Below, one piece after another: positions 34,558 through 42,902 of a stretch of 64,000 nucleotides of DNA. This DNA comes from Ruminiclostridium sp. (GTDB lineage: Bacteria > Bacillota > Clostridia > Oscillospirales > Oscillospiraceae). The DNA is taken from positions 1 to 64,000 of the forward strand of contig JAFSFC010000014.1 in NCBI GenBank assembly GCA_017435425.1, in the 5' to 3' direction. A program made the translations under genes and the position numbers. The notes beneath the pieces are model-generated. The model was not told the DNA's origin and ran no database searches. It was given only the letters and a program-made list of their open reading frames with translations. Numbering within the stretch: position 1 is the first letter of the stretch; each line of letters opens with the position of its first letter.

Positions 34558-34584
34558 TCGAACAAAATGGGAATAAAAACACCG

Positions 34585-34618
34585 AACGCCCCCGAACCGC
34601 TTGCGGTTCGGGGGCGTT
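34585..34618. terminator. Terminator between converging genes
   Basis: AACGCCCCCGAACCGC at 34585-34600 is mirrored at 34603-34618. The better T run is on the minus-strand side (GTGTTTTTATT), so it mainly serves the transglutaminase-like gene. Confidence 0.85.
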
Positions 34619-34620
34619 GT

Positions 34621-35217
34621 TCATTCCGGGAGGTCCGGTGGGTCAGTGATTCTGTCCGGGATGTTATCCAGCACATCCTGTAAGCAGGAGGCCTCTTCCA
34701 GCATCTTCATGGTGGGCAGGTGAGGGGAGGCGTAGATCCCCGGGTAGAAATACTCATCATATTCCGGGCGGGGATAGAAAGCGAGGCTCGGTTCTTCCAG
34801 GGAGAACTGGGCGCTCACGCCCTCCTTGTTTCCTCTGGCATCCAGCTTGATCCATTTGCCCTCCAGAAAGACAGCGTTATAGCAGTGGACGCAGTAGCCC
34901 AGGGAATCGTCATCGTCCAGGGTGGTCCGCTGGAAGCAGAACCCGGTGGGGATCCCCTGGGACCGCAGCAGGGCGGCCAGCAGGTTGGCTTTTGCGTGGC
35001 AGATGCCGGTCCCGTGTTTCAGCACGTCGGATGCCCTGGCGGTGATGACCTGAGCCTGACAGTCGAAGGAGTGGGGGATATGGTCACGGACAAAGAGATA
35101 AGCGGTCTGGGTCTTTTCCATGCTGTTCATGGCAGGGGAGAACAGTTCTTTGCAAAGAGACTGTATCCCTTCGTGGTGGAAGTCTACGTATTGACCGGCA
35201 GACAGAAAACGTTTCAT
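34621..35217 (-). CDS. Transglutaminase-like domain protein
   Basis: The 198-residue protein shows the transglutaminase/protease-like triad order: Cys in KHGTGICHAKANLLAALLR near residue 75, His in YCVHCYNAVFL near 115-120 and Asp in WIKLDARG. Bacterial members of this fold may act as peptidases or cross-linkers; the substrate is unknown. No signal peptide is visible, so it is probably cytosolic. I use the ATG at 35217, which has AGGAGTTCCT upstream; an extension to 35442 runs across ireB and its terminator and is rejected. Confidence 0.8.
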   Translation of the reverse strand: MKRFLSAGQYVDFHHEGIQSLCKELFSPAMNSMEKTQTAYLFVRDHIPHSFDCQAQVITARASDVLKHGTGICHAKANLLAALLRSQGIPTGFCFQRTTLDDDDSLGYCVHCYNAVFLEGKWIKLDARGNKEGVSAQFSLEEPSLAFYPRPEYDEYFYPGIYASPHLPTMKMLEEASCLQDVLDNIPDRITDPPDLPE

Positions 35218-35235
35218 AGGAACTCCTTTGCAGAA

Positions 35236-35266
35236 AAGGGCCCGACTGTTATACAGTCGGGCCCTT
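35236..35266 (-). terminator. Intrinsic terminator after ireB
   Basis: A 14-bp stem (35236-35249 with 35253-35266), followed on the minus strand by TTTTC, separates ireB from the transglutaminase-like gene. Confidence 0.88.
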
Positions 35267-35272
35267 GGTGGT

Positions 35273-35521
35273 TTAATTATCCAGGTATTCCCGCACGAGC
35301 TCCTGAAGCAGCTCGTCACGATCCAGCTTGCGGATGAGGGTTCTGGCGTTCTTGTGGTTGGTGATATAGGTGGGATCCTCGGACAGGATGTAACCAACGA
35401 TCTGGTTGATGGGGTTATAACCCTTCTCCTGTAAGGAGTCATAAACGGAAGTCAGAACGGCCTTCATCTCGATACTGCGCTCCTGCGGCACCTTAAACTT
35501 TCTGGTGAAATCAGAATCCAT
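35273..35521 (-). CDS. IreB-family regulatory protein (UPF0297)
   Basis: The 82-residue protein contains the IreB landmarks: [22 protein letters not shown], then [21 protein letters not shown] and [15 protein letters not shown]. In Enterococcus IreB is a small dimer phosphorylated by the PASTA kinase IreK and involved in cephalosporin resistance. Start ATG 35521 follows AAGGGGTGATACCC; a GTG three codons earlier lies inside this ribosome site. In many Clostridia it stands beside ruvX, which is not the case here. Confidence 0.9.
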   Translation of the reverse strand: MDSDFTRKFKVPQERSIEMKAVLTSVYDSLQEKGYNPINQIVGYILSEDPTYITNHKNARTLIRKLDRDELLQELVREYLDN

Positions 35522-35560
35522 GGGTATCACCCCTTAACATAAGATTATTTAGCCAAAACT

Positions 35561-35589
35561 ATCATACTACGTGGGGAAAAGAAAGTAAA
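35561..35589 (-). promoter_or_regulatory. Promoter of ireB
   Basis: On the minus strand TTTACT (35589-35584) and TATGAT (35566-35561) are 17 bases apart, about 40 bases before the start codon. Confidence 0.68.
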
Positions 35590-35644
35590 GAGGAAATCGG
35601 ACAATTTCTGTGAAATATTTGTAACAAAGTCCTCTTATTTGGAC

Positions 35645-38035
35645 TTAGCGCAGAGCTGCGCCGAACTCCGTCTCCAGAGCTTCCAGGACAGCCTTGACTT
35701 CATCGTCTGCTTCCTGAGCGGTCAGGCTGCGGTCATCTGCACGGAGGACCAGGTTGAAAGCCACGGACTTCTTGCCCTCGGGCAGGTTGGCGCCGTTGTA
35801 GATGTCGAAGAGCTTGACTTCCTTCAGCAGGCCCTTGGCAGCGCCCAGGATACAGCCCTCCAGTGCACCCACGGTGACAGTGGTGTCCACCAGAACAGCA
35901 ATGTCGCGGGTGACGGCGGGGAACTTGGGCAGGGGCTGGTATTCGGGGTCAGCGCCACGGGCGGCGAAGAGAGCATCGAAGGACAGCTCTGCGCAGTACA
36001 GCTCGGTGTCCACGCCGTAGTTGCCTGCCACCAGGGGATGGATCTGGCCCAGAACACCGATCTCAGCGCCGTTCACATAAATCTTGGCACAGCGGCCGGG
36101 GTGGTAGGAGGGGTTGCCGGTCTCAGCCACAAAGGTGACCTTCTCGGCACGGATGCTCTCCAGGATGGTCTCCACAGCGCCCTTCAGGGTGAAGAAGGAC
36201 TCAGCGGGGCCATACATACCCAGGGACAGGACTTTGGGCTCGTCAGCCAGACCATCTTCCCGCTCGAAGTAGGTGCGGCCCAGCTCATAGAGGTAGGCGG
36301 ACTTGTTGCGGAAATTGTAGTTGCGGGTCAGGATCTCCAGCATGGAGGGCAGGACGGTGGTACGCATGATGGAGGTGTCCTCGCCCAGGGGGTTCATGAT
36401 TTTCATGGACTTGCGCAGGGGGGAGTCCTCGGGCATGCGGATCTTGTCATAGTAGGTGGGGCTGATGAAGGAGTATGTGATGATCTCATCGAAGCCCATG
36501 CTGCGGCAGACGGTACCCAGGTTGCGCTCCAGGAGCTGCTCCTTGCTGTAGCCGCCCTGGGTGGTGACGCCCATCATAGCAGTGGTGGGGATGTTGTTGT
36601 AGCCAAAGAAGCGGGCCACTTCCTCTGCCAGGTCGGAGTAGTGCTCCACGTCGCCGCGCCAGGAGGGAACGGTCACGTCGTCGCCTTCCACGGTAAAGCC
36701 CAGCTCGGTGAGGATACGGACCATCTCAGCGGTCTCCAGGTTGGTGCCCAGCAGAGCGTTGATCTTCTCGGGGCGGAGCTTCAGGGTCTTGGGGTTGGGA
36801 ACGTAGTTCAGGATGTCGATGACGCCGTCCAGGACCTCACCGGCCCCCAGCATCTCCACCAGCTCGCAGGCACGGTTGACGGCGGGCAGGGTGTTCAGAA
36901 TATCCAGGCCCTTCTCGAACTTGGCGGAAGCCTCGGTGCGCATGCCCAGGGCCAGAGCGGCACGGCGGATGCAGGTGCCGTTGAAGTTGGCGGACTCAAA
37001 GACCACGTCCACGGTGTCCTCCACGATCTCGCTGTTCTCGCCGCCCATGATGCCGGCCAGACCCACAGCACGGGTCTCGTCAGCGATGACCAGCATGGAG
37101 GAGTTCAGGTTGCGAACGTTGCCGTCCAGAGTGGTCAGGGTCTCACCGTCCTCTGCACGTCGGACGATGATCTTGCCGCCCTTCACGTAGCGGTAGTCAA
37201 AGGCATGCATGGGCTGACCATACTCCAGCATGACGTAGTTGGTGATGTCAACGATGTTGTTGATGGGGCGGACGCCGGAGGCACGCAGGCGTTCACGCAT
37301 CCACTTGGGGGAGGGGCCGATCTTTACGTTGCGGACCATACGGGCGGTGTAACGGGGGCACAGATCGGTGGCGGGGGTCTCCACGTCCAGCAGGTCGAAG
37401 AGGCCGTCGCCGCCGCCCTTCACCACGGGCTCGTGGAGCTTCAGCTCCTTGCCGTAGGTGACAGCGGCCTCACGGGCCAGGCCGATGACGGACAGGCAGT
37501 CAGGGCGGTTGGGGGTGATCTCGAACTCCACCACGTGGTCGTTCAGGCCCACAGCCTCACGAATGTCCTGACCCACTTCCAGGCCGGTCAGCTCGGCATC
37601 GTCAGACAGGATCCAGATGCCGTCTTCGTAAGCGGCGGGGAAGTCACGGTTCTCCAGGCCCAGCTCCTTGAAGGAGCACAGCATGCCGTTGGAGAGCACG
37701 CCGCGAAGCTCGCCGGCCTTGATCTCAACGCCGCCGGGCAGGGTGGAGCCGTCCTTGGCCACGGGGACCAGGTCGCCCTGCTTTACATTCTGTGCGCCGG
37801 TGACGATCTGGACAGGGGCAGCCTCGCCCACGTCGACCTGGCAGATCCACATATGGTCGGAGTTCTCGTGGCGGACGATCTCCACTACACGGCCCACGAC
37901 GACGTTGGAAATGTCAGAGCCCTCCACTTCGGTGACCTCGACCTTGGAGCCGGAGAGGGTCATATCTTCGGAAAAATCGTGGTCGTTTGCATCAACGCTG
38001 ACAAACTCGTTCAGCCATCTTCTAGACAGTAACAT
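35645..38035 (-). CDS. pheT: Phenylalanyl-tRNA synthetase beta subunit
   Basis: The 796-residue subunit contains the tRNA-binding domain (about residues 39-150, VVVGRVVEIVRHEN), the B3/B4 editing domain, B5 (about 400-470), the core and the C-terminal ferredoxin-fold anticodon-binding domain (KFPAVTRDIAVLVD). It forms an alpha2-beta2 enzyme with PheS. It starts 18 bases after pheS and shares the pheS T-box control. Full family length. Confidence 0.97.
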   Translation of the reverse strand: MLLSRRWLNEFVSVDANDHDFSEDMTLSGSKVEVTEVEGSDISNVVVGRVVEIVRHENSDHMWICQVDVGEAAPVQIVTGAQNVKQGDLVPVAKDGSTLPGGVEIKAGELRGVLSNGMLCSFKELGLENRDFPAAYEDGIWILSDDAELTGLEVGQDIREAVGLNDHVVEFEITPNRPDCLSVIGLAREAAVTYGKELKLHEPVVKGGGDGLFDLLDVETPATDLCPRYTARMVRNVKIGPSPKWMRERLRASGVRPINNIVDITNYVMLEYGQPMHAFDYRYVKGGKIIVRRAEDGETLTTLDGNVRNLNSSMLVIADETRAVGLAGIMGGENSEIVEDTVDVVFESANFNGTCIRRAALALGMRTEASAKFEKGLDILNTLPAVNRACELVEMLGAGEVLDGVIDILNYVPNPKTLKLRPEKINALLGTNLETAEMVRILTELGFTVEGDDVTVPSWRGDVEHYSDLAEEVARFFGYNNIPTTAMMGVTTQGGYSKEQLLERNLGTVCRSMGFDEIITYSFISPTYYDKIRMPEDSPLRKSMKIMNPLGEDTSIMRTTVLPSMLEILTRNYNFRNKSAYLYELGRTYFEREDGLADEPKVLSLGMYGPAESFFTLKGAVETILESIRAEKVTFVAETGNPSYHPGRCAKIYVNGAEIGVLGQIHPLVAGNYGVDTELYCAELSFDALFAARGADPEYQPLPKFPAVTRDIAVLVDTTVTVGALEGCILGAAKGLLKEVKLFDIYNGANLPEGKKSVAFNLVLRADDRSLTAQEADDEVKAVLEALETEFGAALR

Positions 38036-38053
38036 GATATTCTCTCTCCTTTC

Positions 38054-39079
38054 TTAGAACTGCTCCAGGAAGCGGACGTCGTTTTCAAAAATCAGGCGCA
38101 GGTCGGAGATCTTGAAGCGGCGCATAGCCATACGCTCCAGACCCATGCCGAAGGCCCAGCCGGAATATTCCTCGGAGTCGATGCCGGACATCTCCAGGAC
38201 CTTGGGGTGGATCATGCCGGCGCCCAGGATCTCGATCCAGCCTTCGCCCTTGCAGGTGGGGCAGCCCACACCGCCGCACTTGTGGCACTGGACGTCCATC
38301 TCGCAGGAGGGCTCAGTGAAGGGGAAGTGGTGGGGACGGAAACGGGTCTTGGTGCCCTCGCCGTAGAGCTGCTCCATGACGGCGGACAGGGTGCCCTTCA
38401 GGTCGGCCATGGTGATGTTCTTGTCGATGACCATGCCTTCCACCTGGTGGAACATGGGGGAGTGGGTGGCATCCACCTCGTCCTTGCGGTACACGCGGCC
38501 GGGAGCCAGGATGCGGATGGGCAGGGGCTTGGTCTCCATGGCGTGGACCTGCATGGGGGAGGTCTGGCTGCGCAGCATCACACGGCTGTCCTTGTCGAAA
38601 TAGAAGGTGTCAGACCAGTCACGGGAGGGGTGACCCTCTTCTGCGTTCAGACGGTCAAAGTTATAGTAGGCCAGCTCAACTTCGGGGCCGTCCAGAATGG
38701 TAAAGCCCATGCCCACGAAGATCTCCTTGATCTCCTCCAGGGCGATGTACATGGGGTGCTGATGGCCCAGCTTCTTTTCGGAACCGGGGATGGTCACGTC
38801 CAAGGCCTCTTCCTTCAGGCGGGCTTCCAGCATGATCTCCTCGATCTTGGCCTTGCGGGCTTCCAGCTCAGCGGTGATCAGCTCACGGACATCATTGGCC
38901 ATCTGACCGATGACAGGGCGCTCCTCGGCGGACAGCTTGCCCATCTGCTTCAGGACGGCGGTCAGCTCGCCCTTCTTGCCCAGATACTTGACTCGAAGGC
39001 TGTCCAGCTCAGCGGCATCCTGGGTGTCAGCCAGGGCTGCCAGAGCTTCCTGTTTGATTTTTTCCAGTTGTTCCTTCAT
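38054..39079 (-). CDS. pheS: Phenylalanyl-tRNA synthetase alpha subunit
   Basis: The 341-residue class II catalytic subunit has an N-terminal coiled coil (first 85 residues), motif 2 around TSPMQVHAM ... RVYRKDEVDATHSPMFHQVEG, and motif 3 GWAFGMGLERMAMRRFKI. The CHKCGGVGCPTCKGEGW insert is common in Firmicute and other bacterial PheS. The start at 39079 is just downstream of the T-box terminator; the longer frame crosses the leader. Confidence 0.97.
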   Translation of the reverse strand: MKEQLEKIKQEALAALADTQDAAELDSLRVKYLGKKGELTAVLKQMGKLSAEERPVIGQMANDVRELITAELEARKAKIEEIMLEARLKEEALDVTIPGSEKKLGHQHPMYIALEEIKEIFVGMGFTILDGPEVELAYYNFDRLNAEEGHPSRDWSDTFYFDKDSRVMLRSQTSPMQVHAMETKPLPIRILAPGRVYRKDEVDATHSPMFHQVEGMVIDKNITMADLKGTLSAVMEQLYGEGTKTRFRPHHFPFTEPSCEMDVQCHKCGGVGCPTCKGEGWIEILGAGMIHPKVLEMSGIDSEEYSGWAFGMGLERMAMRRFKISDLRLIFENDVRFLEQF

Positions 39080-39099
39080 TTTGCGTTCTCCAATCGTAA

Positions 39100-39346
39100 A
39101 AATAAAAAAGCCTATCATCCCACAAACGGGACGAAAGGCATAAAACTTCCGCGGTACCACCCGAACTTCACGCAAGGATTGCGTGCACTTCATTGTCCGG
39201 TAACGGTGGACGGACCGCCGGCGTATTTCCCCGCCGAAACTCCAGGGCGAACCAAGCGGCGGCACACACAGGATGGCTTTCAGCCAGTGACCATCCCTCT
39301 CTGAGAGGACCGTATCGCTATTTTCCCCTTCATCGTTTTTCACAGT
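39100..39346 (-). promoter_or_regulatory. T-box riboswitch (phenylalanine) upstream of pheST
   Basis: Read on the minus strand: GATGAAGGGGAAAATAG and CAGAGAGGGATGG of Stem I, specifier TTC (Phe) at 39251-39249 in the context TTGG-TTC-GCCCTGGAG, then the T-box CGGGTGGTACCGCGG at 39163-39149, and a terminator (GCC...GGC, 39139-39110) with a T run. The TTC-N5-GGAG spacing is the same as TAC-N5-GGAG in the tyrS T-box. Confidence 0.92.
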
Positions 39347-39352
39347 GTATCA

Positions 39353-39381
39353 ACTTTACCATAAAAAAGCTTGAAAAGCAA
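39353..39381 (-). promoter_or_regulatory. Promoter of pheST T-box
   Basis: On the minus strand TTGCTT (39381-39376) and TAAAGT (39358-39353) have a 17-base spacer. It overlaps the divergent promoter for nnrD. Confidence 0.5.
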
Positions 39382-39399
39382 GATGGAAAAAACTATAAT
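39371..39399 (+). promoter_or_regulatory. Promoter of nnrD
   Basis: TTGAAA (39371-39376) and TATAAT (39394-39399) are 17 bases apart, back to back with the pheST promoter. Confidence 0.72.
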
Positions 39400-39467
39400 G
39401 AGGGAAGAATGATGTGTAAAGACATTTTTCATGACTATGCTGCAGAGAACAAGGGGAGGTACAGTCC

Positions 39468-40307
39468 ATGACCCAGGTAACCGAAGCCTTTGTGAGGGAG
39501 AGTTTGCCTGTCCGGGATCGGAACGGGCACAAAGGGACCTTTGGCAAGGTCCACATCCTAGCGGGGGCTGTGGGGTTCACCGGGGCCCCTGCCTTTGCGG
39601 CAAATTCAGCCGTCCGCACCGGTTCCGGGCTGGTGTTTCTCTCTGTTCCTCAGGAAATCTGGCCGGTCCTGGCGGTCAAATGCAATGAGGCCATGCCCTC
39701 TCCTGTTCCAGATTATAATACCTTGCTGGACAAGATGAACAGTGCGGATGCAGTCCTCATCGGACCCGGCCTGGGACGAGGCCGGCAGAGAGATCACCGG
39801 ACGGTCCGCCTCACCCAGGAGGTCCAGCCCCCTCTGGTCCTGGATGCCGACGGCATAAATGCCGTTTCTGAACATATCCATGTTCTGAAGTCCAGACGTG
39901 GCAGACTCACGGTGCTGACGCCCCACGACGGGGAGTTTCTCCGCCTGACCCGGGGAAAGGCCATCGGGCCTGACCGGGAAGGGGCAGCAGCGGCATTCGC
40001 TCAGGAGCACGGCTGCGTCCTGGTTCTGAAAGGCCACCGGACCATCACGGCCTTCCCGGACGGAGAGACCTTTGTCAACACCACCGGAAACCCCGGCATG
40101 GCCAAGGGGGGCAGCGGCGATGTGCTGGCGGGAATGATCCTGTCCCTGCTGGGCCAGGGGATCGAACCCAAGAGGGCCATTCCCTCGGCGGTCTGGCTCC
40201 ACGGACGAGCCGGGGACCTGGCTGCAAAGGAACTGGGGGAATACGGCATGACCCCCACCGACCTGCTGGACCGGATCCCCCACGCCATCCGAGGCGTGAT
40301 GGAATGA
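39468..40307 (+). CDS. nnrD: ADP/ATP-dependent NAD(P)H-hydrate dehydratase
   Basis: The 279-residue protein is the C-terminal-type (CARKD/YjeF-C) domain that dehydrates damaged NADHX/NADPHX. Typical segments are HKGTFGKVHILAGAVGFTGAP near the N-terminus, LIGPGLGRG, DADGINAVSE, LTPHDGEFLRLTRG and NPGMAKGGSGDVLAGM near the end. The epimerase half (NnrE) that is often fused is missing here, so it is a stand-alone dehydratase. The ATG follows GGGGAGGTACAGTCC. Confidence 0.92.
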   Translation: MTQVTEAFVRESLPVRDRNGHKGTFGKVHILAGAVGFTGAPAFAANSAVRTGSGLVFLSVPQEIWPVLAVKCNEAMPSPVPDYNTLLDKMNSADAVLIGPGLGRGRQRDHRTVRLTQEVQPPLVLDADGINAVSEHIHVLKSRRGRLTVLTPHDGEFLRLTRGKAIGPDREGAAAAFAQEHGCVLVLKGHRTITAFPDGETFVNTTGNPGMAKGGSGDVLAGMILSLLGQGIEPKRAIPSAVWLHGRAGDLAAKELGEYGMTPTDLLDRIPHAIRGVME

Positions 40308-40337
40308 GGCCTCATCAAGTGTGAGGAGGAACTTTCC

Positions 40338-40949
40338 TTGGGTGCAAAGAGAATTTGCACACGCATGATACCCTTCCTGCTCTGCACCATCCTTTGTGGG
40401 TGCGTGGGAGACCAGGGGGACAATGACCTGACCCTGGAGCTCCGGGCGGACTTTTTGTCCAGAACGGGCTGCACCGGTACCATGGACCTTACCGCCGATT
40501 ACGGCCAGCGTGTCTATGAATACACGGTGGAATTTTCCGAAACCGAAGAGGATGGCCTTTCCGTGACCATCACGGCCCCGGAGGAGGTGGCGGGGATCAC
40601 CGCCCACATCACCGATGGGCAGACCGCTTTGGAGTATGACGGCGTTCAAGTGGAGACCGGCCCCCTGAACAGCGATGGGCTGTCTCCTATGGATGCCCTC
40701 CCGGCCTTTTTTGAGGCCATGGAGTCAGGATATATGGCAGAAACCGGCACAGAAATGATTGGAGAGACCGAAGTCCTCCGGATCTGCTGCCGGGACCCGG
40801 AGCTGGACCCCGGTCAGGGTCTGGAGACGGTATTATGGTTTGACAAAGCACAGAAAACTCTGCTGCAGGGAGAGGTTCGCAGCGATGGGTCCACGGTGAT
40901 CCGATGTGAGTTTTCTGCCTTTATACTAGTTCCTGATAAAACGGTATAA
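40338..40949 (+). CDS. Putative lipoprotein of unknown function
   Basis: The 203-residue product starts with a TTG (GAGGAGGAACTTTCC in front) and has a lipobox LCGC at about residues 19-22. After it the chain is acidic, rich in Thr/Glu beta-strand-like segments (LELRADFLSRTG, YTVEFSETEEDGLSVTI), and may resemble a LolA-like clam fold, which I cannot confirm. It follows nnrD by 30 bases, likely in one operon, and its stop codon lies inside the first palindrome of the repeat cluster. Confidence 0.7.
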   Translation: MGAKRICTRMIPFLLCTILCGCVGDQGDNDLTLELRADFLSRTGCTGTMDLTADYGQRVYEYTVEFSETEEDGLSVTITAPEEVAGITAHITDGQTALEYDGVQVETGPLNSDGLSPMDALPAFFEAMESGYMAETGTEMIGETEVLRICCRDPELDPGQGLETVLWFDKAQKTLLQGEVRSDGSTVIRCEFSAFILVPDKTV

Positions 40950-41100
40950 TACCGTTTTATTGGCCGCTTATAAAGCGGCCGGCGGCATTTGCCGCAAGGA
41001 ACGACGTGCAATACTTTTCTTGCCGCCAAAGGCGACGTGCCATAGTCATGGCACGATAAAATGGTTTCGCCATTTTATCAAGCAAAAGTATTATATTGCA
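40936..41100. repeat. Cluster of nested palindromes, possible MITE-like or RNA element
   Basis: Perfect dyads are 40936-40947/40949-40960, 40962-40969/40973-40980, 40982-40987/40990-40995, 41036-41043/41048-41055, and 41055-41064/41070-41079. The last three groups are enclosed by a longer imperfect stem 41007-41022 with 41079-41100 (TGCA...ATACTTTTCTTG against its complement). A short CGCC/GGCG stem lies at 41024-41034. The stop codon of the upstream gene is at 40947-40949. It contains no open frame. Confidence 0.6.
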
Positions 41101-41133
41101 TCAATCTACAACTTAGAAAGGATCGTGTCACAA

Positions 41134-42258
41134 ATGAGAGCAGAAATGAAGAGAACCTGGGCAGAGGTGTCCATGGACCGACTGGCCCACAACTACCGCA
41201 ACCTTCGCGCCCTGACCCCCTACGGCACTAAGTTCCTGGGCCTGGTGAAGGCAGACGCCTACGGTCACGGCGCTGTCCCTGTGGGTAAGAAGCTGGAGGA
41301 GCTGGGGGCCGACTATCTGGGCGTTGCCTGTCTGGATGAAGCCATTGAGCTCCGGGAAGCCGGCATCCAGTGCCCCATTATGATCCTGGGCTGTACCCCC
41401 ACCATTTATGGTTCCGATCTGGTGAAGTACAATATCACCCAGGCCTGCTATGACCTCCAGTGTGCCAAGGAGCTGTCCGCTGAGGCAGTGAAGGCAGGCG
41501 GCGAGATCACCATCCACATCCAGTGCGACACCGGCATGACCCGTCTGGGCTTCCTGTGCCATGAGGAGACCATGGAGCAGTCCGCCAAGGAGATCTACGA
41601 GGCAGTCAACCTGCCTGGTCTGAAGGCAGAGGGCATCTTCACCCACTTCTCCGACTCCGACGGCAGCGAGGAGTACACCATGAAGCAGTTCGGCCGCTTC
41701 CTGGACATCATCGAGAAGGTCAAGGCCCTGGGCTATGAGTTCGCCATCCGCCACTGTGCCAACAGTGCGGCAACCCTGCTCTATCCCGCTACCTACCTGG
41801 ACATGATCCGTCCCGGCATCGTCCTGTTCGGTCACCTGCCCGATGCCAACATGGACCCCGACCTGTGCGACCTGGTCCCCGTCCTGGATCTGAAGAGCCG
41901 TGTTGCCACCGTCCGCACCGTTCCCGCTGGTACTCCTGTCAGCTACGGCCGCACCAACACCACCCAGCGTGAGACCAAGCTGGCTGTTATCCCTGTGGGC
42001 TACGGCGACGGCTACTGCCGCGGCTTCTCCAACAAGATTACTGTGATGATCAACGGCCAGAAGGCCCCCGTGTTTGGCCGTATCTGCATGGATATGTGCA
42101 TGGTGGACGTGACCGATATCCCCGACGTGAAGGAAGGCGACACTGCCATTCTGTACGGTGAGGGCCAGCCTGTGGAAGCCGGCGCCGGCATCATGAACAC
42201 CATTTCCTACGAGCTGCTGTGCGTGCTCACCAAGCGTATCCGCCGGGTTTACATCTGA
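41134..42258 (+). CDS. alr: Alanine racemase
   Basis: The 374-residue PLP enzyme makes D-alanine for the cell wall. The PLP lysine is K39 in VKADAYGHGA, the second catalytic Tyr lies in PVSYGRTNTTQ, and PVGYGDGYCRG is typical. The ATG at 41134 was chosen (AGAAAGGATCG in front); the longer frame extends into the repeat. It is followed by ndoA, as in Bacillus, but the small antitoxin gene is missing. Its position next to a palindrome cluster suggests separate transcription. Confidence 0.95.
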   Translation: MRAEMKRTWAEVSMDRLAHNYRNLRALTPYGTKFLGLVKADAYGHGAVPVGKKLEELGADYLGVACLDEAIELREAGIQCPIMILGCTPTIYGSDLVKYNITQACYDLQCAKELSAEAVKAGGEITIHIQCDTGMTRLGFLCHEETMEQSAKEIYEAVNLPGLKAEGIFTHFSDSDGSEEYTMKQFGRFLDIIEKVKALGYEFAIRHCANSAATLLYPATYLDMIRPGIVLFGHLPDANMDPDLCDLVPVLDLKSRVATVRTVPAGTPVSYGRTNTTQRETKLAVIPVGYGDGYCRGFSNKITVMINGQKAPVFGRICMDMCMVDVTDIPDVKEGDTAILYGEGQPVEAGAGIMNTISYELLCVLTKRIRRVYI

Positions 42259-42379
42259 ACGTCCCAATTTTCTCGCCTTCCGCATAGGATAGGTCAAGGG
42301 GAGAGGGCGGCTTCGCCCGGCCCAGGTTCCTTTTTTCCCTTGCCCGGGTATAAAGGGGGCCTGTCCGTGGGAGAATCAT

Positions 42380-42410
42380 AGTACCGCGTTACATAGTAAC
42401 GCTGGGTACT
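42380..42410 (+). promoter_or_regulatory. Dyad upstream of ndoA, candidate operator
   Basis: AGTACC-GCGTTAC-ATA-GTAACGC-TG-GGTACT forms a two-tier stem (7 bp plus 6 bp around a bulge). It sits 26 bases before the ndoA GTG. MazF-type operons are often autoregulated through a palindrome, but here no adjacent antitoxin is visible. Apart from this dyad, the 177 bases between alr and ndoA show no open frame that I would accept. Confidence 0.45.
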
Positions 42411-42435
42411 ACTTTTCCGGCGGAGTGTGAGCTTT

Positions 42436-42801
42436 GTGGACAATTCTGTTAAACGGGGAGATATCTTCTACGCCGACCTGAGCCCTGTGGTTGGCAGTGA
42501 GCAGGGGGGCGTGCGCCCGGTGCTGATCGTCCAGAACGACACGGGAAACCGGCACAGCCCCACGGTCATTGCGGCGGCCATCACCTCCCAGACGGGGAAG
42601 GCCAGACTGCCCACCCACATCGAGCTGGCCGCCCGGCAGTACGGTCTGCCCAAGGACTCTGTGGTCCTTTTAGAGCAGATCCGTACCCTGGACAAAAAGC
42701 GTCTGCGGGAGCATATGGGCCGTGTAGACGGCCCTGTGATGCATCAGATCGACGCCGCCATTGCCGTAAGCTTTGGTCTGCATCCGGATACTCTGGTATG
42801 A
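42436..42801 (+). CDS. ndoA: MazF/PemK-family endoribonuclease toxin NdoA
   Basis: The 121-residue protein matches EndoA/MazF: VKRGDIFYADLSPVVGSEQGGVRPVL near the N-terminus and the typical LLEQIRTLDKKRLREHMG in the middle. MazF toxins cut mRNA at short sequences. I take GTG 42436 because GGCGGAG stands ten bases upstream; the GTG at 42427 is too close to it. In Bacillus the gene is next to alr and ndoAI (antitoxin). No antitoxin frame is visible between alr and this gene. Confidence 0.9.
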   Translation: MDNSVKRGDIFYADLSPVVGSEQGGVRPVLIVQNDTGNRHSPTVIAAAITSQTGKARLPTHIELAARQYGLPKDSVVLLEQIRTLDKKRLREHMGRVDGPVMHQIDAAIAVSFGLHPDTLV

Positions 42802-42862
42802 AACTGCGGGCATCCCGGCGCCCATTGCCGGGAGGGCCCGCCCCACAAGATCTTTGTACATG

Positions 42863-42890
42863 AAAAAGCCGCCCATCGGGCGGCTTTTTT
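42863..42890. terminator. Bidirectional terminator between ndoA and the small Cys-rich gene
   Basis: GCCGCCC (42868-42874) and GGGCGGC (42878-42884) with A and T runs on both sides. Confidence 0.92.
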
Positions 42891-42902
42891 TACTTGCTTG
42901 AT

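Noticed and set aside
35639..38032. 797-codon plus-strand frame opposite pheT
   Set aside because: Complete mirror of pheT; typical antisense composition.
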